This document shows positions 37,000-47,293 of a stretch of DNA of 64,000 bases, piece after piece. Position numbers and translations under genes: made by a program. The number at the start of each line of letters is the position of its first letter. Position 1 is the stretch's first letter. Source of the DNA: Tubulanus polymorphus (taxonomy: Eukaryota; Nemertea; Palaeonemertea; Tubulaniformes; Tubulanidae); contig NC_134029.1 of NCBI RefSeq assembly GCF_964204645.1, positions 15,182,850 to 15,246,849 of the forward strand. The letters run 5' to 3'. Under the pieces are notes generated by a model. It ran no database searches. It was not told where the DNA came from and worked only from the letters and a program-made list of their open reading frames with translations.

Positions 37000-37750
37000 C
37001 GACCACAATCGGCGTAAAACCACCGGAACAGTTACGTAGGCCACATATAATACCTTGTCAATGGCTCGTCGAGGGAGGAAGGTCTAGCTCGTTTTGTGCA
37101 GGTTGTGGCAGTCTGCCCCTACACTTTATCAGGAGAACCAAAAATGTTTAATTCCAGTCATAGATAAGATTATATGGTCCATGCCTAATTTTGTGTAGGT
37201 GCAATACCGGAAGAATAAAAGATTCCAATTGCCAGATTGAATCCTTCGCATGATTTTTGCCACTCAAATCTAAGAAATAAACAAACAAGTATGTGCGTTA
37301 ATGGTGGTGGTACGTTGTTGTTAAATTGTTGAATGAAGCCCCTATATACAACGATGCTAACGATGCTGCATAAATGTTATTGTTTTTGCTTGGCTATCGT
37401 GATTTGATGGAAAAGACCATCAAAATTGTTGAAATAATAAATGGTGTCAGGAAAACACAGTAATTGATTATCAATGTAATGATCCATTTCACAAAAGCAC
37501 AATTGTTAGTATTAACAGATGTTTAACGAAATACTTACCCGTAAAAATAAACATAGCCATGCACAGCCAAAGCAAGCACGGTTGGAATAAACGCCAGAAA
37601 TAACGACTTGGAGACCTCGTAGAATGGCGTCCTTGACAGGAAGTTCCCCAAGAGAAACTAAGCCCGGTTTGGAAGTTATTTTGTACCAAAGGAAGACAGT
37701 TTTATATGCGATAACAAAATGGCCTTCCCTGAAGCGAAAGTCTATAATAA
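37000..37750. other. Intronic sequence, nothing recognised
   Basis: The minus-strand frames at 37489-37808 are hydrophobic but lack start context, splice sites or a recognisable domain. I do not call them genes. Confidence 0.35.
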
Positions 37751-37768
37751 TCAATTGAATTAACATAG

Positions 37769-38002
37769 AATAAAAAATATTTAATAACAGATATTGAAAT
37801 AATATCAACTAGATATGGAAATAAATTTGCAGCACATTTAGAATATAAAGGTTTAAGAAATAATCATATATCTAGAACATATTTACCAGATAAATTTAAT
37901 AGATTATCAATTGACGATATTGATGATTTAAAATCAGGAATATTTTATTTAATTTATAAAGGTAAAGATGAAAAAAGTCACCATGATATAGATTTTAAAT
38001 GA
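37769..38002 (+). pseudogene. Small AT-rich-element protein, copy A (frame open, no ATG)
   Basis: A 77-codon frame is open from the stop codon at 37766-37768 to TGA at 38000. It reads 'KKYLITDIEIISTRYGNK', '...RTYLPDKFNRLSIDDI' and 'LIYKGKDEKSHHDIDFK'. It is homologous to 63327-63563 (plus) and 44607-44890 (minus). The three share [KR]YG[ND]K, an LP motif followed by a Leu-rich stretch, and a final Y-x-GK-[DN]E-x-x-HHD box. No ATG is present upstream in frame, so the N-terminus is lost. The next element gene starts 18 bp after its stop. Function is unknown; its position beside a zinc-finger polymerase-type N-terminus suggests a replication-associated role (inference). Confidence 0.6.
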
Positions 38003-38019
38003 TTTTAAATAGAAAATAA

Positions 38020-38085
38020 ATGGATACTAACAACAAGAAATATCAATGCCCAATATGTAAAATAAATATAGATAAATCAGCCGCG
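38020..38085 (+). pseudogene. Zinc-finger N-terminal stub after AATAAATGG
   Basis: The ATG at 38020 lies in GAAAATAAATGG. The product opens 'MDTNNKKYQCPICKINIDKS', matching the stub at 7330-7398. Homology ends at about 38085, where other sequence begins, including ACTGTCGAGCCGTAAACATC at 38190, which also occurs in the arms of the 12.5-kb TIR element. Confidence 0.5.
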
Positions 38086-38365
38086 AAAACATTCAGCCGC
38101 AGTTTTCAAACAGTAACTTTAACAATTACCCATTTTCCTCATCAAATCGTATTACCGATACACAGGAAATTAACTGCTCTAGATTTTAAAGCACTGTCGA
38201 GCCGTAAACATCGACGAATCGACGTGTGTCTCTACATACTTCCGGGGATCAGCTGTGAGTTTCTCCGCATCATGAGAATCAAATCAAGTACAAATGAATT
38301 TATTACTACCAGTGTTTTGGCCTTAGGCTTCGATAAGTTAGTTTAAAAGTACCTATTTTTCTTTA

Positions 38366-40965
38366 GGCGATAGGCGCACAATAGAAATCTGAGCCGCGCG
38401 TTCTTTGAGTGTCACCAATTAAGAGGACTGCTATTGTGAAAATTGACTTTGGGAGGAATATTCCTCCCAAAGTCAATCGATGGAAACTTGATCAAGGGGT
38501 TCGATATTCAAACAATTGAATTTGGGAGGAATATTCCTCCCAAGGTCAAACGAAAGAAAATGGACCTGGTCTGATATTCGAAATATTGTCAAATGTCAAC
38601 TGAAGGAAAATGGACCTGAATCTTAGATTCAAAGTAAATTGATTTAAGGAGGAATATTCCTCCCACCACTAAACGCTATAACCTGAATTTTTAGAAAGAG
38701 AGGTATTGGTGTTTTGGGTATAATTTGATTTTTATTTTTTAAACTACCCAATAAAGCCAGGTAGATTCATGAATTTCGAGTGATACGACACACAGTGTTC
38801 GTGGTAATGAGACGGTATGAGACATACATTATATTTTAGAAAACTGAATAGATTTAGCATTTTCTTTGTCTAACAGCAAATTGCTGTAACTTTCTCGACA
38901 ATCAATTGTAATCAGATTGTAATCAGGCGCTTCTCGATAAACATGTAGAGGGGAAATCGTAATTAAAACACGTGCATAACATAGAAATTAAGTTTTGATT
39001 ATACAGGGAATATAAAAGGACTGCTTACAAATTCACAAGACAGCTGCGATAAATCTAAATAGCTAAATATGGCACGAGTTTAGCTAATTTACGGGTTTAA
39101 AGGTTCATTTTCTGAATCAATGGACGACGTAATTTGATAAATGTATCTTTAAATGGAAATTCTATAGTAATCGATGCAAATCATTTATATTAAGTGTTTT
39201 GTATTGATTAAAAATCGTCATTCAAGGATTAAAGATCATTATGAAGCAGATACATTTCATTCGTGTGGATTCTTCTCTCATTACTAGCGTTAATAGGAGA
39301 TTCGCGTGTCACGCATGATGAAAATAAAAATATTCGAGTCGTATTTCTTTCATTAAAAGGTCGCAAATTAGCCATTTTCCGAGTGTGCATTATTCTCATT
39401 TATACGTAAAAGCGTATTCGGTATGAGGGTTTGTTTCTTTCTTCACTCCTTTATAAACAATTCAGAAATAAGAGTTAATAAGGCGGTTTTTACTCCTAAC
39501 CGAACTCAGTTCCCATACAGTTCAGTTCAAGTTTATATGCATGGGGATCTATGAAATAAGGGGAAATACAATCCAGCCTACTAGCCACTGAACGTTAGCA
39601 CCCAGAAAACGTCAGGAATTTGCAGAGAGAAAACATTATGTTACAAAAATATCGGATAAAATTCATTCCATACGTGCGTTACTAAGCCCAGAACTCCAGA
39701 TATCGGGATGATATGTCTAAGGCAGATTCCTCCCTTTGTGACACAACCATTTAATTACTCATGTGACCATTATGTTTAAACACCTCTCACAATCAAGCTT
39801 AAGATTAAGTAGCCTGCGGTATGAAAGCTTTAGTATTGATTCATATACGAAGCATTATAGTCTTTACATTGAAATTAGTTGATAGAATGCATCTTACTTT
39901 TTCTCGACTCAAACATTATTTTTTGATTGACATACCACGGATTCGGAAACTAGTTGATTAACTAAGCACAAACGCATATAGTCGCTATACTAGTAATTAA
40001 ATCGACTTAAAAATCGATTGATTGTTATTGAAATCAAGAAAGATGAAAAAGACAATCAACGTTTGTATGAGATATATGTTTCGTGTTTCGCGATATTCAG
40101 CATACACCAATGTCCAGTAAAATTTAACAATTCAAAGTTATTACAAAACTTGCAAATTCTGATATTTATTTAGCTGCAATTTTCCCCTAGCCATTTTTCC
40201 GACGTTTATCCAAAGATTGAAATACTTCATTAATACTTAACTAATACTAAAAGTTATCGCATTGGTAAAATAATATTTCAAATTTCAAATAATATTTCAA
40301 AGATATTTCAAATTAAAAGTTCAAATAATTTATCGTATCGCACAGCGAAATCCGTGAAATACATTTTTGATTTACGGGTGCCTCATAGGCCCGTCATCGC
40401 TTGTACATTGTTCATCGACTAATAAATTCTCTTTAATTGAGCAACACTTACTTAGGATTTAATCACTGACTTTCTATAGATAATGAGCTATTCAAAGCCT
40501 AACCCGATAAAATTCAGTGGCTTGTTTTTGTCGGTTAGCTTGTATACCAAGCTTCGCTAACATAAACGATGATGCTGCCCTTTTTACTGAAGTCTTGACG
40601 TATCAAACCATAGATAAATAAAACTGAAAAATTGCTACAATCGGTTTTGCGCATGAGTAATCTATATTGATTTGAAAGGCACTAGTTGACGTGTGGGGAA
40701 ACATGAATATTTTCACAGAAATCCATTTAAAACGATTCCAGTTATTTTGGACTTAACTTTGCAATACAAACGAAAACATGCCAGCGGTAGCAAATCATAA
40801 GCTCTTTAGTGGGTATTCTTAGGGGATCTTTACCGGGGAATTTCGACCATTACCGTGTAGACGAGCCGGTAACAAAAAACCTTTGGAAACAACAAATTAT
40901 TCGCTTGTATGAATTTACGCCACTAGCTTGAACTAGCTTGAATCTAAAATATTTTATATCAAAAG
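38366..40965 (+). repeat. R1 repeat family, proximal half (deletion derivative)
   Basis: It matches 12628-15170 in order, beginning with GGCGATAGGCGCACAATAG. It runs through the palindrome array (38440-38680) and ends at 'AATTTACGCCACTAGC', where it jumps to sequence corresponding to about 16360 and then into the inverted-array element. About 1.2 kb is deleted relative to the full unit. No coding capacity. Confidence 0.8.
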
Positions 40966-41179
40966 TAGGTAACAGGTAAAGATCCCCCCGGTAAATATAT
41001 CCCCGGTAAAAATCCCCCCGGTAAAAATCCCCCCTAGGTAATAATCCCCCCGGTAAAAATCCTGAATAATTATTATAATAAAAATGAATAATTATTACTC
41101 TAGTTTTATAGAAAAGTGGATATGGGGGGATTTTTACCAGGGGGGATTTTTACCTAGGGGGATTTTTACCTAGGTAAAA
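40966..41179. mobile_element. Deletion derivative of GGTAAAAATCCCCCC inverted-array element
   Basis: The left array of GGTAAAAATCCCCCC units and the right inverted array are separated by only about 60 bp. That spacer contains 'TTTATAGAAAAGTGGATATG', the same inner sequence as the element at 17081-17914. It is evidently a shortened copy. Confidence 0.75.
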
Positions 41180-41520
41180 TGCGTTATCAGCAACCACTTC
41201 AGTGTTGATAACCAAGGTATCAAATTTCACCATAAAGCTCGTGGAGTTTTAACTAGCTATCTAAGTTTTTGAATATATATTATGAGATAGTTCATTTAAT
41301 TCATAACCACAGCACGGAAAATGCTATTCATAATGCATATAGATTACCTTTCAAATTTCATAAAAATCGGTTGAAAATTGACGAAGATAGAAATTTTATT
41401 TTAATTTTACCTCATTTATTGAAAAAATTAAAAATCACTACTCATTCTATCCAGGTATGTTTCCGTTTTATAGCATATGTATGAATTAATTCCATATTTA
41501 TCCATAGTAAGTTAGTTTTT

Positions 41521-41946
41521 TTATTGCCATCTGTGGCCCATATAGTCCAGATGCTCAGGATTCGGGAACCACTCTCGCACACACTTAATTACACATTCAG
41601 GTAAGATGTCTCGGCGATGCCACACACAATTTTTCTTGTTCGGTCTATTCTGGAGAAAATACATTTTCTTAGTCTTATATCTATTATCCATAAATGTATC
41701 CCTATGAAACAACATAGTCCAAAACTTCTTGTAGACAGATTTTCTGTGTCTGTGGTTCAACTCATGCGGTTGTCCAGGCTCATCCTCCCACCATAACTGC
41801 TTATTTGACATATCTGTTATGCATGGTCGACAGTAACACAATTCACACTCTGGCGCTTCAGGATTTTGTCCAATCTGAAAGTGACTTTCATCATCATATC
41901 CAATTTCTTGTGTCACTTCTTCAATATTCCAGCCATTAAAACTCAT
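41521..41946 (-). CDS. P2RX7 cytosolic-domain-like zinc protein of transposon
   Basis: An open frame of 141 codons from ATG at 41946. A cysteine cluster 'CELCYCRPC' (residues 34-42) is followed by His-rich 'HELNHRHRKS'. The C-terminal block is 'CVWHRRDILPECVIKCVRE' and 'FPNPEHLDYMGHRW' (107-140). The spacing of C...C-x3-C and the terminal FP-[ND] motif resemble the intracellular zinc-binding domain of P2X7 receptors. That domain is also found as free-standing proteins in invertebrate repetitive elements. No membrane segment exists, so it is not a receptor channel. The copy at 30102-30560 is broken, whereas this one is intact. I infer an accessory DNA- or protein-binding factor of the transposon. 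Confidence 0.55.
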   Translation of the reverse strand: MSFNGWNIEEVTQEIGYDDESHFQIGQNPEAPECELCYCRPCITDMSNKQLWWEDEPGQPHELNHRHRKSVYKKFWTMLFHRDTFMDNRYKTKKMYFLQNRPNKKNCVWHRRDILPECVIKCVREWFPNPEHLDYMGHRWQ

Positions 41947-42184
41947 AAAACCCTTGATGATTTCTTCTTGTTCATGGGTAACTCTGATAGATAAGGTATG
42001 TTTTTGTTCATTGCTATATTCATATTAACCCGTTCTGGATATTTAGGGTAACCTAGGCTAATGAGTTAAAAAGTTAATTGACCATATCCATTTAATATAG
42101 TGTGTAAACATTTCCCAAAGATGATATGATGTAGACACTAGCTCATTTCATTTCTCTCACATTATTGCGAACACACTTACAACC

Positions 42185-43767
42185 ATGAGCACGACACGTA
42201 AACGCTTATCCTTTAAAATTGAGATTCCTGGAGATGAAAGTATTAAAACGTCAATTCTACAGAAAATCAAAAAAGTTCGGGAATCATTGATGAAAAGTTC
42301 TATGACTTCAATTAACAATGCTGTGATAATGGAGAATCTTCTGGATTGTTGGTTGACGAAAAATTCTCCAGAAACTATCGAGATGAATGTTACTAATTAT
42401 GTGTCCACCGATAAGAGTAGCATCAATCAGAAGATATTTGTGACATGTGAATCCGCACTGACGAAGTTGGTTGAGATTGCCGGGAAACATGGTCATTTCT
42501 GTGAAAGTAAGGTGTCCGTTAAGAAGGTCTATTACCATGGACATGTCGCACGTGTACATTTGAACTGTAATTGGAAGAGGAAAGCTCATTCATTTGTATG
42601 GACATCGTCATCATACCTTCCAAATGGGGAATTTCTTGTGAATGCCCGAATTGCTCACGGGTACTTCTCATCCGGCATTATAGCTAGTGCATACCAGAGA
42701 TTAGTTGACGGTAGTGGAATTGGGAAGCTCTCTCGCGAAAGGCTGGCTAAATTACAATCCCTCTACCAGCTGAGTGTCCAGGAAGAACAGGACAACAGTA
42801 TAAGACAGGCGCTACTCGAAGAAATTGCATGTTATGAAGTGCCGGGCGCTATAGACATCATGACTGATGCAAGGCATGGCTGGCGAAAAAATGCTAAAGA
42901 TGCTAGCGTTGTGGCAGTGGGTGAAAAATCACATAAAGTTATCAGATGTGAACATGTGACCAAGGCTGATGATGATGTAAGCCAACGACACGAACGCCTT
43001 GGGACCGAACGGATATATTCATATCTGAGATCTACTGAAGATAACGAGGACTTAGAAATTAGAATCCACTGTCATGACAATAGTGCCACGATCAACAAGT
43101 TTGTTAGAGATCAGGGATCCATCAATCAAAACGATACCTGGCACGAGATAAAAAATATAGTGAGAAAATTAGATAAAATAGGAAAAGGTGCTAAAAACAT
43201 CATGGAAAAACCTGGCATGAACAACTACACGATAAGGCTCAACCAATTGGGACGCACATTCAATGGGCAGTTCGAAATTGCAACCAAAATGAAAAAACAC
43301 TATTGGACTACTTGGACAATATAATTTGTCATTATAAAAATCAACACGACTCCTGTCATCCACAATCTCGTTGCAAAATTGACGCAAATTATGAACCACC
43401 AAGAGTAGTGATAACCTCTCCTGTTGCCGAAAACCTTCTTAATAAGCTAATCAAGTCGACATACATCTATTTACACCCTGAATGTTTTGTCTTGGGCAGA
43501 GATTCTTTTTATGTGGAAAGCTTCAATAATGTGATGAACTTATTTCAAGATAAACGCATATCGTTCTCTGACCAACAATATCTAATGCGATCGAATTTAG
43601 CAGTCTGTCACTGGAATGAAAATGTTGACAGAGCCTACACCAGTGTGTATACGAAACCAGGAGGTACAAGGACTATGCAAAGACAGAAAAAAGTTTATAA
43701 ACCATGTACATTTCAATATCGGACTAATATTTGGCTATGTTTTGTGAATCATATCTATTCGGAATAA
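42185..43767 (+). pseudogene. Transposase-like protein of two-gene transposon (one frameshift)
   Basis: The ATG at 42185 opens a frame of 379 codons. It is followed, after a single frameshift at about 43310, by a further frame to 43767, so the full product would be about 520 residues. Candidate catalytic features of an RNase-H-like fold are Asp228 in 'DARHGWR', Asp298 in 'HCHDNSATINKFVRD' and a Glu in 'GRDSFYVESFNNVMN' after the frameshift. A C-x5-C motif 'CHPQSRC' sits between the last two. I recognise this architecture from large repetitive families in invertebrates but cannot name the superfamily with confidence. Because its only visible break is one frameshift, it is either recently inactivated or carries a sequencing error. 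Confidence 0.65.
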
Positions 43768-44606
43768 AATTAAAATCAAATCTTTCACATTGATAATCAA
43801 TGGTCTTGGTAAGTTTTCTCTATAGCCCTATTATGACTTTGCTAGAGTATTTTCCCTATAATCGTTGTTGAATTAATCCTTGGTTGGGACATAAAGCTAA
43901 TTGGCTATGACAGCTTATCTGGCTTGAAGCAATAACCTCAATAAACTACACAATAACAAACAGCTGAATAGTGAGGTGGTGGGAGTGGCTTATTCTCTAC
44001 ACTACTGAAAATCTCAAGTGTTTGCCACCCGGTTAACTAGCCTCCGTACTCCTCGGCCTTTAATAAATATTTTACTCAAGTTTTCTTCACAGGGGTTTGG
44101 CGATGGGCTTGGATTTTATTTCCGGGTTGTTGATAATCTCGCGAGAATGGCGCTAAATATGAACTGCGAATAAATTCAAAATATCACGGAAATACCTTGT
44201 GTTTATATTGTTTATTTATCCGCTATAAAGTTTCGATAAACAATTGGTCGTTAAGAATCATTATCAGACGGTCGTCACGCTTTACTATATAAAATCACAA
44301 GGGATGAAACGCCTTCAGACTAGTCCAACCCCTAAATCCACTTGCATTCAGTCTCATGAGAACTAACTTAACACGTTAAAACCTTCACCGGCCTCCTACT
44401 CAATTTTTTGAATAAATGTAAAACTTATGGCAGAATTTATGGTTGATTCCTCGAATTTTGAATCCCAAAGAATAATTTTTGAATTACGCAGTAAGATGAC
44501 ACTTGAATAGCCGGTATTCAAATTTTCCAATCAATGTGGGAGGTGTATGGGTCTACATGCGTTTCACAAACGAACGTCCTCTTTTAAAGTTTCTTTCTAG
44601 TTTTAT

Positions 44607-44890
44607 TTAGTCAACAATTTCTAAATCATGATGACCGTCTTCATTTTTTCCATAATAGATTATTTTAAATCCTTTTAAATCTTTTAATTCCTCTTTATTC
44701 AATGAAACCCATCTACAGGTAAAAATACTTTAAATTCTCGTGTTGTACTAACATTTGCTGATATTTTATCTCCATATTTAGTTTTTATCTTTTCTAATTT
44801 TAATATTTTATCTTCAATTTCTTTTGTAACATCGACTAACTTTTTTATTTCAATTGTTGCTAAGACTGCTTTTCTTTTCTTTTCGCCCAT
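44607..44890 (-). pseudogene. Small AT-rich-element protein, copy B (one frameshift)
   Basis: It starts at ATG in CCTAATAAATGGGCG (44890). The N-terminal part reads 'MGEKKRKAVLATIEIKK', then a helical Glu/Lys stretch, then 'KIKTKYGDKISANVS' and 'FKVFLPVDGF'. A 1-nt shift at about 44700 moves to 'NKEELKDLKGFKIIYYGK' and 'NEDGHHDLEIVD', ending at TAA 44607-44609. It is homologous to copies A (37769) and C (63327) but has a longer N-terminus. This is the copy that best defines the start of the family. Confidence 0.6.
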
Positions 44891-44955
44891 TTATTAGGAA
44901 AAAAATATTAGTGGTGATGAGTGATGTGCCGACCTCTCGGCCTCTGATCTGAAAG
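44885..44955 (-). promoter_or_regulatory. Conserved leader with CCTAATAAATGG start context
   Basis: On the minus strand the order CAGATCAGAGGCCGAGAGG, then a short spacer, then ATCACCACTAAT, a T-run and CCTAATAAATGG is nearly identical to 7254-7312. The two lie 37 kb apart before different genes. This is the best-supported regulatory block of the AT-rich elements. Confidence 0.55.
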
Positions 44956-44999
44956 CCCACTTTTCCAATTAATAAAATGAATGTAAATCCTTTTAGAGT

Positions 45000-45860
45000 G
45001 ACCGATGAGGGTAAGCACCTAGCAGCTATCCTCGATAACAACGGACCTCTTCAGGGTGGCAATTTTATGGGGGCATACAATATTCACTTGCCTAAACGCA
45101 GTGACGGGCAGAAACTGTGAAGTAGTAAGAAATTGGTAGCTCTATCCTTGAAATGAATCATGTTTTTTATGCGTATACGTTCATCAATCCAACCTTTGAC
45201 AGATTATCGTTGAATTCAACCAAAGGGGCTCGTATCGGTAAAACCGATAATCAGTTAATCCAGTCCCTGTGAATTCAACAACTGTTTTGTAAAAGATGAG
45301 GCAAGTAACTGAAAACTGTCAGGGTCACCGGAAGCCGTTTTGTATTTTTAGCGTTGGTTGGCGTCTATGACGTCACGCCAATGCTAGAAAAATGGATCGA
45401 AAGTCATAGTCGAAAAAAGCGCCCACAGTTCTCATTTACATAGTAACATCAAGCTGTAACTCCTTTCGTTGAAACAGCTGAAAATGACTCAAAATAATGC
45501 TTGAATTATTCCCTACAAAATAGCGTCACCGGATGTCTGATTAATTGGCTCAAAAAGTTATTCTATCGCATTTTTCTCGTTAGTTATGTGGTAGATGAGA
45601 GGGGGTTAAGCGATCGGTAGTGATATGTCCGCATTGACATTGGCAGTAAAGAATGGGGAATGGCCTCTTTTGAATAGGAAAATATAAATCTATGTAACCC
45701 CGGTATATAAATATCAAAGTCTTTACATATCACTGTTATTCCTCCTATCAGAAGCAATGAGATTAATTGGGATTAATTCTCTGCGGCAGAATACATATTT
45801 CTAGAGCAATCGAGTGGGCCTACTCATGACTGAAACCCGTATAGGAATGTTATGTGAAAC
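45000..45860. other. Intronic sequence, no gene
   Basis: Contains a fragment of the AGGTCAAGGTCA-type repeat (about 45270-45345) and a short GGCGTCTATGACGTCACGCC foldback at 45360-45380. I see no coding region. Confidence 0.4.
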
Positions 45861-45865
45861 TAAAG

Positions 45866-46466
45866 TTAAAACCATTTGATGCTGACACGGAATATCAAAT
45901 GGTAAACTAAGACCCAACCAAGATACGATATCACCAATAAAGATAGATTGTTATATTTAATTTTACCACAGTTGCATTGAATTCCAATATCTTTATATAT
46001 ATTATTATTAACTGATTCACATTGGATTCCAATATTTGATGAATTTTCATTGTAGATAATTTGTTTATTATCAAAATCAAAATGATATAATTGTCTTTTT
46101 TCAATTCTTAAGTTAATCAAATCATTGTAATCTTTAGAAAGTATCAAATCATCATTTCTTTCATTGAAAGGAGTTTGAAGAATATTCATTATGTTTTCAT
46201 CTAAAGTTCCTTTATAATTTAAAACTGTATTAAATATTTTTGGATTTAATTTTAGCACCATTATCAAGAGTATCTACTAGTTCAGTAATTAAATGTGTTT
46301 CATTTGATAATATTTGATTAATCATAGTAATATTATCGATTTTATATTGTCTCCCATACACTAAAGTTGATGCTGAGATATAATTTTTAATGTTAAACTG
46401 TGAAAATGATTTATTGGTTTCATTTATTTCGATTTTGAATTTAGGTTCTTCTTCTTCTTTCTTCAT
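45866..46466 (-). pseudogene. AT-rich-element gene of unknown function, one frameshift
   Basis: From the ATG at 46466 the product begins 'MKKEEEEPKFKIEINETNK', continues '...YISASTLVYGRQYKIDN', and shifts frame at about 46255. It then continues 'FNTVLNYKGTLDENIMN', 'DLILSKDYNDLINLRIEK' and two 'IGIQC' repeats before degenerating near 45940. Composition (Lys/Asn/Ile-rich, AT-rich codons) matches the other element genes, not the fibrillin exons. I do not recognise the family. It lies 1 kb from copy B of the small protein and on the same strand, so both probably derive from one insertion. Confidence 0.5.
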
Positions 46467-46493
46467 TTTTATAACAAATCTTTTATTAAAATA

Positions 46494-46760
46494 AATCTAA
46501 CTCATTCAAATATAAATATTCAATGTTAAAATATGAATTATTTCACTCACACTTTACTAACACTTTTCATGTTTAGAAATAAGAATCTAACGCATATAAA
46601 TATAAATATTCAATGTTTTAAATATGAATTATTTCACTCACACTTTACTCACACTTTTATGTTTAAAAATTGATTTTTTATTATTCGAAATCTATATTTG
46701 ATCTTATTTATCTAGATTATTATGCTAACACTTTACTCACACTTTTAAAATATGAAATTA
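46494..46760. repeat. 90-bp tandem repeat at end of AT-rich element
   Basis: Two full units, starting at 46494 and 46584, share 'TATAAATATTCAATG', 'AATATGAATTATTTCAC' and 'TCACACTTTACT'. A third, degraded, unit ends with ACACTTTACTCACACTTTTA near 46745. They lie between the gene start and the hairpin. Confidence 0.75.
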
Positions 46761-46766
46761 TTAGAG

Positions 46767-46914
46767 TATATAGGAAAGTGTTTGTTTAAGTCAAAGGTTG
46801 AAGGGGCGAGTGAGTAAAAAATAAAAATAAATTCGAGCGTGCGAGAATTTATTTTTATTTTTTACGAGCTCGTCCCTTCGACCTTTGGCTTGAACAAACA
46901 CTTTCCTATATACT
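46767..46914. repeat. Long hairpin (about 65-bp arms)
   Basis: The left arm begins TATATAGGAAAGTGTTTGTT and runs through AAGGTTGAAGGGGCGAG. The right arm is its reverse complement with a few mismatches, ending AACAAACACTTTCCTATATA. The centre is a short AT-rich stretch with ATAAAAATAAATTC inverted around GCGTGC. It borders the tandem repeat and may be a terminus of the AT-rich element. Confidence 0.85.
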
Positions 46915-47197
46915 AGCGTAGGCTAAATCGTTCGGCAGAAAAATGAAATTCATTCAATTATTGAGTCCCTGTGGTCCTCCCAACATCAACATCGTCTTTG
47001 AACAATTTCCGGCAGATGTAAAGCTACCTTACCACACTACAATATACCAATGCTTCAAGGCTCATGGGCCTCTTGTTAATTTCGTGCCTTCATATACGGG
47101 TCGACATCCGAGTATATTTTACACGCGTTCTGCCTGATGTGGGGGCACCAGTCGTCTCCAGTGGCTTTCTAGTTCAATTGATTAAACTCTATTTCAG

Positions 47198-47293
47198 CTA
47201 TGTGTAGTGGTGGTTGTCTCAATAATGGGCGATGCGTTGGGCCGAATCGATGTTTATGCCACCAAGGATATACGGGAAGAAATTGTGAAGTTG
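47198..47293 (+). CDS. Fibrillin exon: EGF3 domain
   Basis: A 96-bp exon with acceptor CTATTTCAG and donor GTAAGATTTA, phase 1-1. It encodes a six-cysteine EGF, C-x3-C-x5-C-x5-C-x-C-x8-C, reading '[18 protein letters not shown]' and '[13 protein letters not shown]'. This matches the third EGF of vertebrate fibrillins. The following intron (13.5 kb) contains the 12.5-kb TIR element, starting 564 bp downstream of the exon. Confidence 0.92.

Larger units (their letters stand above)
41268..44111. mobile_element. Two-gene transposon, copy 2 (well preserved)
   Basis: Divergent genes lie 238 bp apart: a P2RX7-like zinc protein on the minus strand and a large transposase-like protein on the plus strand. 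Bases 43770-44111 form a conserved 3' tail shared with copy 1 up to GGCGATGGGCTTG. The shared intergenic strip (ACACTAGCTCATTTC-like) would hold a bidirectional promoter. Clear terminal inverted repeats were not found, so the outer borders are set by where the two copies stop matching. Confidence 0.75.

Noticed and set aside
37489-37808. Two overlapping hydrophobic minus-strand frames as a membrane protein
   Set aside because: No homologous pattern, no splice signals, and the 3' part overlaps the plus-strand AT-rich gene copy.
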